DNA of 64,000 nucleotides, from the NCBI GenBank assembly GCA_031308135.1, contig JAHLJT010009419.1, positions 179,646,739-179,710,738 of the forward strand, written 5' to 3'. The position numbers and the translations under genes were made by a program. Under the pieces are notes generated by a model that had not been told where the DNA came from, searched no databases, and worked only from the letters and a program-made list of their open reading frames with translations. This document shows positions 12,003 to 24,689 of the stretch, piece after piece. Each line of letters begins with the position of its first letter. Positions within the stretch are counted from its first letter, which is position 1. Source of the stretch: Acheta domesticus. Its lineage: Eukaryota; Arthropoda; Insecta; Orthoptera; Gryllidae.

Positions 12003-12163
12003 GGGGCCGTCCATAAATTACATAACGCATAACAAGGGGGAGGGGATATTTTCAATACCCCCTCCCCCTTGTAACGCACTTCCCTATCTCTGTGTAACTC
12101 AGCGTAACGCTTCCTCTGACCCCCTCCTTCTCCCTCTAGTGTTACGTAATTTATGGATGACCC
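12003..12163. mobile_element. Palindromic MITE with TTA flanks
   Basis: Termini GGGGCCGTCCATAAATTACA and, on the opposite strand, GGGTCATCCATAAATTACGT form about 25-bp inverted repeats flanked by TTA (12000-12002 and 12164-12166). Inside, ACAAGGGGGAGGGG...CCCCTCCCCCTTGT (12031-12072) makes a second nested hairpin. Non-coding. The superfamily is not certain. Confidence 0.7.
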
Positions 12164-12364
12164 TTAAGATCATTTTTTTAAAGTTGTTCTGAGAAGGATG
12201 GGGAAGATTATTGAATGCCTTGGCTAAGTGATTAGCCCTGAGAATAAAGATCATAAAGGAATTTAATTAACTGAACTACTCCTATTTAACCGAAATCTAG
12301 GAAAAAACAGGTTCAAAATTGAGAACTCAAACTTCCTGGGATACAGGGGACAATACTTGATTTT

Positions 12365-13036
12365 TACTTCCTCGTATATATACTACAGAGAAAGTATTGT
12401 AATACAGCAGGAGAAATTGCGGAATTTTTTGATAGAAAACAAGTTTTTAGGACACTGATACAATGAAGTGGATTTTTCTAGTTCCTATATGCAGTGTATT
12501 TCTTTCCTATGTAGGTTGTCGAGTCGGGGTATTTGATATCAACAAAGTGGTTATTCTCAAAACTAGTGTCTTCCTATCCGTCTGTCTGCATACCCTTCCG
12601 AGAACAATACTTATCTTTCACAGAACTTTCTCCGAGATTCTCCTTCGATCGATATGGTTGCATTTAAGATCCTGCAAATTTGGAAAGAAAATTTGATTTT
12701 GGGGTACATTAAATGAATCCAAGATAATTTTGAAATTTTATGAATAAAATGTTCAATTCTTTGCGTTGTACACTCTAATAGAACAAAGATCGCTTATAAA
12801 AATCATGCGGATTTTCATTAATAACTTAAACATTTCGAAATTGCAACTAGCAAAATTTAATTATTTTTTCGGCATCCTATACCAACTGTAATTTTGAAGA
12901 TTAAGTTTTTTCCTTAATGAAATATATTTTGGTTTAAAATTACATCTTTCAATAATGTCATCTACAATTCTTGAAATTAAGTGTACGAGTAGTTTTCAAG
13001 TAATTTTTGGTGAAATCGTGATCATCTTTCAGGAAA
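12365..13036 (+). repeat. Rpt-A copy (terminus on the left)
   Basis: Starts TTTTTACTTCCTCGTATATA and proceeds through GTAATACAGCAGG, a TCCGTCTGTCTGC block, a TTTTGGGGTACATTAAATG block and a TTTTTTCGGCATCCTATACC block, in the order seen in the copy at 33838. It is more diverged than most. Its right end abuts the left arm of the inverted duplication at 13039. Confidence 0.7.
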
Positions 13037-13038
13037 TA

Positions 13039-13503
13039 AAGAATGACTAGTTAGCTTCATTCTTCTTTGTTATTTCAGAGAAAGCACAATGTTTATCCCA
13101 AGCGTACTTTTGTGAATTCCTAATATTGTTTTTCTGTTTTCTACTTAGACATCTAGACGAAATCTTAATGTGTTTATTTTGATGGGATGATTTTGTATAA
13201 ATATTACATTTTCCAACGATAATGCTCTCTACCAAAAACATGTTTATCGTGAGTCTTTTGAACATTGCCAAAGAAATCTAAAAATAAATTCCATTTTTAT
13301 TATATTGCAGTGTATTATTCGTTACTCGTTCCATTTCATTATTCATTACATATCATTATTCATTAAATTCTCCACTTTCTTGCTTCCTGGCTTTTTTAAT
13401 CTTTATCTCTTCTGTGCATTTCAACTTCTTCATTATCTTTCGCCCTTGGATAGAAGAGGAGGTAATGATGATAATGGATGAGAATAGAAGTAATGAGTAT
13501 ATG
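13039..13503 (+). repeat. Left arm of a ~465-bp inverted duplication
   Basis: Matches 16013-16476 in reverse complement along its full length: GAATGACTAGTTAG at the outer end, then AAGCGTACT-TTGTGAATT, ATGTGTTTAT-TGATGGGATG, TGTATTATTCGTTACTCGTT, CGCCCTTGGATAGAAGAGG, and AATAGAAGTAATGAGTATAT at the inner end. Many scattered differences suggest an old duplication or two copies of one element in opposite orientation. The open frame on the minus strand (13356-13631) is repeat sequence. Confidence 0.85.
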
Positions 13504-13879
13504 ATTGCGGAGCGTGGTGGAATGTAAGGCAACGGCCACAGGCTGACCATGTAGAAACCCGCCACGATCCCGTTTTGACCGCCGTTTTGACCGCTTAAAT
13601 GAGTAGTTGGATGGAACGGGAACTCAAACACAGTCCTAGTGGTGGAAGACGAGCAGACGTATCAGCAACTTCACCGTTAGCTCTGGATCATATTATTATC
13701 TTGACATTTATTATATTAGCAACAAAGCGATGGAATCTTTCATTAGCAGGGATATTGCAATTGTGCTCCTTCGACCAGCATATAGATGAGAGGTTCTTGA
13801 AATCAGCCTTGGTGGTCACTCACCGTTGAAGCTAAAAATGGCGATGACGCAGACAAATCGATCACCTGGTGCCATGCTC

Positions 13880-14045
13880 TGGGGACGGATCATCCATACT
13901 CGAGTGGCTTTACACGCGCATGCACGGCACCGGCAAGGCACGGCGCGGCGCAGACGGCAGGGCAAGCACATCGCGGGGCCCGGTCACGTGCCCAACACTC
14001 CGAATGCTACCACAAACTCTCGCTCTCTGCACTCGGCTGGAGGCT
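13880..14045. promoter_or_regulatory. GC-rich island inside the inverted-repeat interval
   Basis: CpG-dense block (GGCAAGGCACGGCGCGGCGC and GCGGGGCCCGGTCACGTGCC, including a CACGTG E-box). No exon was recognised. Confidence 0.28.
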
Positions 14046-14755
14046 GAAGTGAAGTACCCACAGATTCATCTGTTTCAAGTGTTGTACGTATATTCGGAGG
14101 ATATCGTTTGCAATGATCGATAACTATAAGTCAGGGGCGGCCGGTGGCGTGGGTAGTTTTGTGTAGTTTCTCCAATGAATACGAGATTAATACCGGAGGA
14201 GCACTGTAACAAACGGGCCATTGACCACGCGCAACGTGGTTTTGTAAGGTTCAAATGGACACTTGTCAAAGGTACAATAACTTCCCGTTATTTAATCACC
14301 TTCTAAGGGTTACAGAAAATATTTTTACGTGTTTTCTTCTTTTTCTCTTTTTTTGTTTCCCTTCTTTGTTATGAATTGTGTTGAAACTCAGATTTTCCTT
14401 ATGTTCTCCCGAAAATCTTTAAAATGTTTACCGTTTCCTCTAATATCTGTATTTCTTTCATTATTTTTTCTTGTATGTCTCGTACTGAAACTTATTGCAG
14501 TATTTGTTGTGTTCAAAAAGTTGATTATTATTTTTGTGCATCTCTTCTTATTCAGGACTCCATAAAATCCTTATTTTATCATCATTGTTTTAGTATTTTC
14601 CTGAGTATTTTTCTTACTTCTTAACTTCTATTTGCCATTATGTATTTAAGTCTCAAGAGTTTTGTGACCATTTCCTATCATTTTCTCTATTTCACCTAGC
14701 TCTGTAGCTGTTTTTTGGTAGACTTTCTCATGCTTAAAGATCTGTCTTCCCATGA

Positions 14756-14824
<69 letters not shown>
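14756..14824 (+). repeat. (ATT)n microsatellite
   Basis: About 22 uninterrupted ATT units. Confidence 0.97.
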
Positions 14825-14826
<2 letters not shown>

Positions 14827-15061
14827 AATTCAAATTTAAATCTAAATTAATCATTGGAATATTTCAGTTTTACCACATAAAGAATTAGTATTTTATTGAG
14901 AGTTATTTTATTGAGATGTTAAAATACTTTTTAAGATATAATATCGGCGTACAATTTACCAAACTGTTTTCTGGTTTACAACTTTCGACGTGATTATCTC
15001 AACTTAAAATGTTTTATTATTGATATTCAATTGACGCGTATTCACGTTTGTTGTGTCCCAG

Positions 15062-15100
15062 GCAGATGAACAAGTAAGAGAAGAGAAAGTGGATTTAAAG
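15062..15100 (+). other. Possible 39-nt micro-exon
   Basis: Seen: pyrimidine-rich TTTGTTGTGTCCCAG, then 13 codons reading ADEQVREEKVDLK, then the donor AAG|GTATGT. The segment is phase 0 at both ends, hydrophilic and stop-free. No neighbouring plus-strand exon was found and no family is recognised. It may be chance juxtaposition of splice-like signals. Confidence 0.15.
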
Positions 15101-16012
15101 GTATGTTCGTTTTTAGTGACTCAGAAATGTTCTGTATGTAGAAATATTCCGCTTTTTTGTGCTTAAAAACTTGCTAGACTTCGTCTGGCTGAAAGTCACA
15201 AGTGAATGTAACTCTGATGTCGACATACCGTCCGACCACACTGACGAGATTGCACATCTACTCCCTGCACTTTTTCAAGAGATTTGTGTTGCAGCAGTTC
15301 GTCACACTTTTCTAACAAGAAGTATTGAAAAAAAGTTGCACTTTTTGTGTTTATGGATCCAATTATAGTGTCATGGCACCTCAAGGCATGAATAACCATT
15401 GCAAAACGATAAATGGCTTTAATAGAAGCAAGAGGAAATGTAAAACTAAAAACAGACGCTGTACTCTGTAAGTGTCGTGGCAGAAAGCAATCAGGAAGGT
15501 GACAAAAAACGGGTACGTGAATTCAAAGAGTATAAAAGTGGATGTACTGACCTGAATGGATTTAACACCTCACGTCTAGGTGAGGAGAATGAAAATTTCC
15601 ACACAATAAAATGGCTACCTCACTTAATAATAGACGTCAAACACATTGACGTTTGAGAATTTCACCTTGACTTTCTCATGTCTTGTCAAATATTTTCAAC
15701 TGGCAAGTGTAAACACGCGTCTTTACGTAGTCACACAGTGAAGCACGTGGCTACTTCCCTCTACCCCTCCAACTTCGTTCTCTGGCAAGACGCCAGCAAA
15801 TGGTGAAAGCGTATTCCTGCAGGAGATATATTATCATCACTGTAATCATTTTACCAACTTGAAAACGTTTTACCATATTTTGATTTACAGGGTATCTCCA
15901 TAAATTAATTATTGCCACCTTTACGCAATTGTGAGTACTTACAATATTTTAATAATTCACCTCATATTTTCTGAAATGCATTTCCTATAGATATTCGTTC
16001 CATTAATCGAGC

Positions 16013-16476
16013 ATATACTCATTACTTCTATTCTCATCCATTATCATCATTACCCCCTCTTCTATCCAAGGGCGAAAAATAATGAAGTTGAAATACACAG
16101 AAGAGAGAAAGATAAAAAAGGCAGGAAGCAAGAAAGTAAAGAATTTAATGATTAATGATATGTAATGAATAATGAAATGGAACGAATAACGAATAATACA
16201 CTGCAATATAATAAAAAATGAAATTTATTTTTAGATTTCTTCGACAATGTTTGAAAGACTCATGATAAACGTGTTTTTGGTATCAAGTATTAACGTTGGA
16301 AAATGTAATTTTTAGGCAAAATCATCCCATCAGTATAAACACATTAATATTTCGTCTAAATGCCTAAGTAGTACAGAAAAAACAATATTATTAATTCACA
16401 AGAGTACGCTTGAGAGAAACTTTGTGCTTCATCTGAAATATCAAAGAAGACTGAATCTAACTAGTCATTCTTGCGT
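16013..16476 (-). repeat. Right arm of the inverted duplication
   Basis: Inverted partner of 13039-13503; its outer end is CTAACTAGTCATTC. The ~2.5 kb between the arms shows no transposase, so it is uncertain whether the pair forms one terminal-inverted-repeat element or two insertions. Confidence 0.85.
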
Positions 16477-16589
16477 TGCAGTTTATTTCACAATTCATTT
16501 TTAAATTGCATATTGGCTTACCTCCCTTTCAGTAGTCCGGTAAAATCAGCTACGGCAAGACAACTTTAGATTGTTACTCAAGGTAAACA

Positions 16590-17070
16590 ACATCGTGTGG
16601 ATTACCTGCGCCCCGGTACCAGAACTCGGAGGAGCTCGTGGCGCTATCGGGAAATGAAGTTGATTCCCGCGAGGCATGTAAATGTCGCCTTATTCGCGGG
16701 TGTTGAGAGTCAGTCAAGAGACCAGATGCCTGTCTTCTCCCACCTTCCCCTCTCTTGTCCGTCCCTCCCCCTCCCCAGCCGTCAAGAGGCCGAGTGACCC
16801 AGTGCCAGCGCGGCTCGCCTTTCTCCGGGGCTCCCTGCGCTGCGCGGCGCGGCGCGGCGGTGGATCAAGTTATACGCATGCGGCGACCCCGATGCGAAAC
16901 TCACGTCATCGGAACTCGCCGCGGACGTAATACGCTCAACTCCGCGAACGCAAGCCGCTTCTCGGCGGCGTCTGTTTGTGCTGTCAGGCAGAAGCGTATC
17001 GACAGTACGGCAGACACGGCACGTGCCATGGTCGCCATTCACAAGCGGTGCAATGCAGAGTATACCTGCT
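16590..17070. promoter_or_regulatory. CpG island, ~480 bp
   Basis: One of the longest islands, with TGCGCTGCGCGGCGCGGCGC near 16836-16860 and many CpG. Overlapping open frames exist on both strands with basic, low-information translations. No splice-bounded exon stands out. It may be an unmethylated promoter, but this rests on composition alone. Confidence 0.4.
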
Positions 17071-20000
17071 AGAACAAATAACAACCCTAATTGGAGGGGA
17101 CCTGACAGGGACGCAAATTCCATGCTAGCTGTGGGCGCCTGAATACCTAAATACGCCTCTGCTGCGGTTGAGCAACGTCGAATTAATGTCCTCAGAGGGC
17201 CAAAGCAAGGCCAAACTACGCGGCCAGCCAAGAATATTAAAATATCGAAATTGCCGATGTAACCACAACTTGTACGGAAATTGTACTAGAACCCTGCAAG
17301 TTACAAGTTCAATATGCAAATGAAGTATGTATTTAACATGTTTACACTAATATATAAAATAAATAATGTAGTAAAATAGTTAATTTTTACTTTAAATTTT
17401 GCTTTATTTAAATTTATGTTTTAGTTTGTAAATCTCAATTAAATACGCTACATTTGTTCATCGTTAATAAAAAGTTGTCAATTATTAAATAAATAATCAT
17501 AATTTAAAGTATTTCTGAAACCTTCTATCCAGCGGGAGCTTTAAGAAGGCACTTAATCTGCTTTTGTATTAATCCGACAGGTGTTTGCATTCGTACTCGA
17601 GACTGTCCTACAGCAATACCATCAGCCGTCATTAACAGCAACCCATTCACACATGCACCGCATCTTACAAAGAGTTTCTGAAATTTTCGCTTACAAATCG
17701 TCATCATCATCATCATATCATCAACAACAACAGTAACAATAATAACAGCATTACCGACAAAATCATCAGCACCTGGTGTCCCATTCTGCCGCTCGTGAAG
17801 AGAAACATTTGCATTTATACGCTTTCCTCTGGATTTTCTTGCAATAAACCAATATTCCAGTATAAAACGTATCAGACCCAGGCCTTTCCTTTAGAACGCC
17901 CAAGAATTTTTCTAAATTATTTTCTATAAATTTCACTATTAAATATGTACAAATTGATAGCGTTTTAAGTTCTCTGTTTCAAAAGGATGTAACAAAGAAA
18001 TCTCATTTCTACGAATCTACTTTAGAAATACCATTTCTACTAATGAGTACCGAACGCTCAATCTCTGTAGAGTTCTCCCTTCAAACAGGATTTTGCCGAA
18101 ATGTAGTTCTAATGGTTATGTTGGGCTAAATGTAATCCGATGATTCAATTCAAACTCCTTCCACCCGACTGTATCATTTCCTTCAAAACTTTCCCTAGAC
18201 GTAAACTCTTGTCTGAAACGTTTCAGTTGTAAATGGAATCCATCCCAATATTATCAACATTATCAATTTTTTTATAAATTCCGAAACTGAGTCTATGTAA
18301 CCGTGCAATGAGACACCTGGTTCCCTGACGCGAAATCACATCAATAAGAATTAAATCTTATTGATTGGGTTTACATTATTTTGCCATTAGCAAGTTAAAA
18401 AACATTCTACGTCACGTTTTTATCGTGATGATTTACACAGATGACAGCCCATGAAGCTTGCAAACCGATTTGTACAATTTTAAATGCTAATTTTAATTTT
18501 ATTTCGGCGCTAACAATTTGGCCAAAATATACGGAATAAGAATTAGTTCTCAATAGGTCTCAATAGGAAATCAAATTTTGGACAACAGTTCTATATTTGT
18601 TACGTGAAATTCAATAGGCGATTAGTACACCTCCTTCTGAATAGATCACGTGCCTAAAACTGCCAATTTTAGTGTATTCTAGTTTTTCATGAACTTATTT
18701 CCAAACCTCATTTTGTTCCAGTAATGGCCAGTTGAAAATTACAACAACAACAAAAATCACAAAATTACCACACATTATTGCAATGCCAATAGCAAAAAGA
18801 CATTTTCATCTTATTTTTCAAACTTATCAACACGGGAAATAAATTATTTAATAATCATTATAATCCTCAGTAGGAGGCATAATCATCATATACTGCAAGT
18901 TTGAAGCAAGTGAGAATCTTCCAAACTTTAATTTTTTCAAATTTTGTGCGTGGAGTGGTCACTACTGATGCAGGGAATGGTGACATTACCCTGGAAAAGC
19001 CAAATTATCTTAAAACGAACCTTTATACCAAAATACATCCGAATAGTATATGTTGTAATAAAAAGTGGCATATCCACGCCCCTTGCTTGATGTGGATACC
19101 AGACATGCGCGGCGAATTCTGCAGCTAGGGGAACGTTCTCACGTGCGGGTCGAAAAACGGGAGACAAAAAAACAAACGATCGTTCCTCCGAAACCGATAC
19201 ACGTTGCGGTATCTGTGAAAGACAGAGTAGGAGTATGAAATATGGCCGCTGCATTTCGCCTGGCACTTTAATAGCCGGCCTTTCTCTGCGGTGGCGCCCG
19301 AAGCGGCACCAAGCAACCTTTGTAGGCCACGACGCACAGTGGTCCGAAATGACAACAACCGTTTATAATATTTTCTTGATGATTCCACTGTAAGCGTTCA
19401 GTGATTGAGTAATCTACACAAATAGAATGAGGTTGAGTGTCTACCTGGAACATGAAATTGGAGTGTCTATTTGAGATGTCGAAATAACTGTCTTTTAATA
19501 ATGTCTTGTGGTTATTTACGTGATGTAAAAAGCCATTCAATTGTTATCTCGAGAATGGCTGAACCGATTTTGTTGATGTCTTCACTGAAAAGTAGTTTTT
19601 ATCGCGCATTATTTAGGCTACTTGTTCAGATAATTATGTTCTATTATAAAAAGAATAGCGCTTTTTGTGTTTTTTACACTAATCTACAGTTTTATTTTGA
19701 CCTTAATGAAATTCTGTACACAGGACTTTCAAAACAAGAGAATAGTTACTGTCTACATGACATTTCCTAAAAAGCCATCTCCTTCGTTTACAACACCTTC
19801 AAATAAATTGAGTGTTCTTTCATTTTTTGCGGTTATATCGAAAGGGAATTCAGCAGTGTGATATATACATTTCTTAAAAGCCTATAAAATTTGCTACTAT
19901 ATACATTTTAATTTTTCCCAACAGCGCAATTAAGCTTTGAAAAATTAAAGATCGAAATTATGATTGGAATTTTCCCCGGCGGGTGCTAAAATTCATCTTT

Positions 20001-23000
20001 TTACAGCTGCACATACCGACGATGGTAGTAGCAACAACAGAAAACATTGCAGGCAAGTCGGAGTAGAGCGGGCAGGGGTTAGGTGAAGGAGAAGACAGAC
20101 AAGGTGAGTAGGGACAGATTGGACCTAGGCGTGTGGGACGTGGCAGGGTGATATCGGGACGGGCAGGACAAGCCTTGGCGGTGCTGTGCAGGGTAGTTTG
20201 GTGGTTGAAACAAGCTTTGCTGATCTTTTTTGAGATAAGCAAAGGAGTGTTATAAACAAGTCGTTAAAATCCAAGCAACGTATAAAAGCATCCGTAAATT
20301 AACGAAACATTAGTGACGCCGTAGTAGATAAACGTGTATGGGGCAGTCTATTTTTTGTGCCTTAAGTGAATGATACTCTCGTTTTCTGTACGAACTTGTA
20401 GCTCCTTTCGGACCAATGTGTACCCCCTAACCTCGCCCCTCCACGCCCTGCGGCATAAAGGGAGGACAGTGAATGGCAGTGGGAGGGGCAACGTGAAGAG
20501 AATAGAGAGTATGGAGGTGGTTGAAGATCGAGAGCTGCTGCTTTGGTTTGCAAACGTTGCCATTACTGACTACGTATTCAACATTTTTTGTTTTGTTTCT
20601 TTGGTTCGATGTATGCCGAAAGAACATAGCTGGTCGTGAAGCAGAATTGCATCATCGTGAAATATCACGGTCACTTAAGCACACATGTCAGCTGATATGT
20701 AAACGAAGTTTCAAGAGATACGTTCACGTTTTTGAGAGTTTGAGAAATCGAGACGAATGTTTGTAAAGGCTATTGGAAGGTCCGTTCGTTCTAATCCCAC
20801 CCAAGCTGCATATGATTGTTGTCATAGGCATGCGTAGTCCAAAAAAAACAACAGGGAAGAGGGCAATTTCAATTCTGAACTTCCGTTTCCATTGATTTTT
20901 TTAAATATATACATTTGATATTTTAGTAGCAAATAAACAAAATAGACAACGAGAATAAGTAATAAATTAAATGATTACTAATAATAAAATAACAGACGGT
21001 TTTAAGCCTAACTATACATATGCTGTCAGTCCTGGAGAGCCTCGCGCCGAATTGTCGTAAAACAAATTCCCCAATGTATTGATTTTAACAAAATAATTTA
21101 AATTATTGTGAAAAATTGTGATTAATAATACTGTTAGTTATAATTTGCAAAAATGTTACTTATGATTAAAAGAATAGTTTTCGCAACTGACCTCATCTGC
21201 TTAAAGGCCGAAAATAAATATTAAAAAAACAACCTAATTGACAGGTAAAAACTGAAAAAATTATGGAGGCAAAATATTTACAGAAATAATTTTGTTTTCG
21301 CATGCGGCAGAAGGATCCCTATGAAAATGACCTAAGGGCACGGCTACCTGGTCCCCCCTCTGCCCGCGCCAACAATAGTTGCCATTTTACCAGGCGAGAC
21401 ATCCCGAGAATGCCCTGCTGGTCACGAAGCAGAGGACTTGGCAAATGATGTTGGTATACAGAGGATCGTTCAAGAAGAAATCCAAATCAGTGATGTATCC
21501 GTTTATTGTAATATTGCAGTTGTTTATTGCACGGCAAAGTTCAAAAATTTCAACGTACTTGCTTCTGTTGCTACTCCTAAACTCGCAACCCCGTGTAAAC
21601 ACATCGATGCTTTTGATTAGTATACTTATTTCCTGAGAGTAAACATTGATTTAATTGTATATGTTTGAATATGATTGTAATTGTTTTCATAGCAGTCACT
21701 GATGTGAATCGTATGCATTTAAAGATACAGTAATTAATAATGTACAAGATAAAATCTGTTGAAAAGAATACCTGACTGAATACTTCAGAGGATATTGACT
21801 CTTGACCTAATTTACGTAATGAAAGTTGTTTCAAACTAAAGCTGTTCGCAAGAGGAGCTGGCAGGTTAGAGAGTTGTTTAAATTAGCACTGTGGGTTATG
21901 TAAACTTTCCTGCTGGCTAATTGCTTGAATTGACTTTATCTTAACAGTGATTCTTCGATGCTGCTATTCTGCGATGATAACTCTACCTAATCTCGTTCAG
22001 ACGCACTAAACGTATTTTAGGAGAATGAAGGTCAGATATATAATAGGACCTATTATAATAGGTATTAATAAATTTGGAGAAGAATGGAGACCATAACAAA
22101 AATTGGGCGGAAAGTGTATATTTTTATTTGTGTCTTTGTACATTGTGAAAATCATACCTAATAAAATTTTTTGTTAGCGAATAATACATTTTATCTTGCT
22201 TGAGATTCATTCTCTAAACGAAAAGTAGCTCACGACTTTCTAAGAGTGTTTCTTCCAGTCGCGTCTTTTGCTAATGTGAAATTACAATAACGTCTTTCCA
22301 ACCTCCTGCCATTGTGTAAATGTGTACTACCTTCTCAGGTTTGCTGGAATATCAGAACATTTGCTATAGCCTTTCCTTTCTTTGGCATTTTTGTTCCATT
22401 AAAATTAAGATATTATGTGCTTGTATTCGTTTTCGATCATTCTTCCTTTTTGGTTTTATTTTCTGGAGATTTTAACAATTTGCTAAGTTTTTAATTTTTA
22501 CTCACCAAATCAGCCGCAATATAATACATAATTTCGTGCGAAAAAAAGGATAGGATAAGTTTTAGGTTCCTGCAATCATTCAGTGCTCCCGAGATAAAAA
22601 TATTTATCGCACGCCCGGCGTACATTTTTCACAGTAACCCAGACGCCCGAGCAACGTAGTGCATGAACTAACCTTTAACTCTATTTCAGAAGACAGGACC
22701 AACTTTAAGAACGAGAGTCGGCCATGTAGAAAGGTCGTTTGGGGTTTATCCTTTAATATGAGTAAATAGAAATTTCTTATTTTTTGAAAAATGATCATGA
22801 GCGCATTTTCACATATTAGGGTAGTGACGGACGTTTACCTAGATTCTAACACACCGGAACAAACCCTTTGCGTATTCTAGGTCAAAAAGTTTTGATTCCT
22901 GTCCCTGTACTTTTCTCACATACTCCAATGACGTAAGAATTTTCTTTCATTTCAGATAGCTAACTGAATGATTCACGCTTCAGACTCCCTCTTCTAACTG

Positions 23001-23033
23001 AAAATGATTCGGGCAAGGAGAGAACATTCTTAC
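17071..23033. other. ~6 kb of non-coding sequence left of the ELOVL exon
   Basis: AT-rich. Two GC-rich patches (20040-20220 and 20400-20540) and a moderate-GC patch at 19100-19330 have open frames but no recognisable domain. This is probably ELOVL intron, since the next elongase exon was not found here. Confidence 0.5.
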
Positions 23034-23114
23034 CTTCATGGCCTCTGGAGTGTAGGAATAATCAACTGGCTCGCAAACGAAGCTGTATTTGCCCATCCAA
23101 CCAGCATCCAGGAG
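23034..23114 (-). CDS. ELOVL fatty acid elongase, next downstream exon of the same gene
   Basis: Seen: on the minus strand an 81-nt segment lies between a good acceptor (TTCTCTTGTATGTTGTAG) and the donor AAG|GTAAGA. It is 27 codons in phase 0, which fits the codon-boundary end of the 46757-46947 exon. It reads LLDAGWMGKYSFVCEPVDYS and ends YTPEAMK. Known: the W-x-x-x-Y-S-x-x-C-x-P-V-D-Y stretch, in the lumenal loop before the histidine box, is one of the best conserved signatures of animal ELOVL proteins. The exon is far too short to show up as an open reading frame on its own. The following exon should carry the WWYY and HxxHH motifs. No CCACCA (minus-strand Trp-Trp) was noticed in the 23 kb to its left, so the rest of the gene probably lies outside the window. 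Confidence 0.93.
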
Positions 23115-23831
23115 CTACAACATACAAGAGAAATAGAAGGTAAAGATACATAATAGTCATATTTCTGGAACAACAGACCAAAATTACATAATATTTACTA
23201 CATAATGCAATCCAATTTTTGTCGAAACGAATTTTTAATTTTAAAATTTCTGAAGGTACTACAAATAATGTGGGATCAAAATACATTAAATTCATTCTCA
23301 AAATCAAGAAAATATTCACTTAATTTTTTTTAAAGTTTAGTACATCTTCTCAATCGCTCTTAATTTTGACTAGAAATGGTGATTCCATTGTCACGAATCA
23401 TGTGTTTTCATATACAAATAAAGCTTTCTTTGTCCATACTGAAGATTAATATGAATATATAACTAATTTTTTTCAACATTGCTCCAGATTATCCTTCTCT
23501 CGTAGGTAATATAACAAAGTATCTAAAATGAATTTAAAATATTAATAGAAATATCTATATTACATTACATACGTGGGTACTAATGGTGTTTTAGAATGGT
23601 ACAGATATTCTCCTAATCTTTTGCCTGGGCTAGTTTTTCGGTTTTGCATCACACTCGCTCTAGCTACCATCAATTGCCGCCTAAAATACTTTTTCCACAT
23701 TTTATCAATTTGTTGGTTCCCAAATGGTTGAAATGAAATGTGATAACAAGATAATGATAAAAGAGTGAAACCTGTTTTGTACGCAAATGTAAATTGAAAA
23801 ATTTAGAACCATTCTGAAGAAAATGGGCAAC

Positions 23832-24254
23832 CGTGAAATCGGACCTATGCCATCTTTACAAGTGTATTTTACTCTATTCTTACAAGAAATTTAATGAAAA
23901 AATTGAAAAATTCTTGAGAAAATTTTGGAAATGTTCCATGAGCTTTGTATAAAGATCTCCAAAAACTTAAAGAATTAGTTTCAAACTTGCAGAGACTGGA
24001 ACCAGTCCAGAAATATTTGGCAAAATTCTACGAATAGTTTAGCGCTATGGTTGTTCACACAATACGGACAGACAGGCAACGGACAGACAGATAATAGGAT
24101 ATTTAAAAAAAAAAAACGGTTTCCATTTTAGAGGACCCCCAAAACATGTTTTTCCTTTGAAATTTTGTAACCGATTATCCGTAACATTAGATAACATTAT
24201 CAATACTCCTAGGCTTTATTCCGTGTATACTACTTGTAAATACGAAGAAGTAAA
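23832..24254 (-). repeat. Rpt-A copy (terminus on the right)
   Basis: Landmarks: TTGAGAAAATTTTGGAAATG, TAGTTTAGCGCTATGGTTGT, ACGGACAGACAGGCAACGGA, GAGGACCCCCAAAACATG, and an end at CCGTGTATACTACTTG...GAAGAAGTAAAAA. Diverged, with a poly(A)-like run at 24107. Confidence 0.75.
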
Positions 24255-24689
24255 AACAACTACTGTATATAATCATATTGTACTTATCAATCATCTTTAC
24301 GAACATTGGGGATCGTATTGAACATTCACTAGAGGCATTTATTGTATTAATCTGCTGAAACTACTGTGGCTGTGAGATAAAAATGAAAAGTTCATTGTAA
24401 ATGTTCGCTTTATATGTAGGTGACATCCAGCAGCAAACATGTTCCTGACCAAAACCACATAAAATGATTTTCCAAAAAGTAGCACGTACACAACAAATAA
24501 AATATTCTCCAATGGCACTGCAATTCTTTTAATATTTTAACAAAAACATGAATACTGCCCACTCCACACGTACTGCAATACCAATACTTGATACAGTGTA
24601 GCTGTTCTTTATATACCAAGAATATCAACTAGCGGTTCTAAACATGACATACTTTGTAATAATCAGGCAAAATTAAAATACCGTCATTT

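Noticed and set aside
14329..14624. Phe/Ser/Leu-rich open frames that look like membrane proteins
   Set aside because: T-rich DNA gives hydrophobic translations by chance; two overlapping frames look equally membrane-like.
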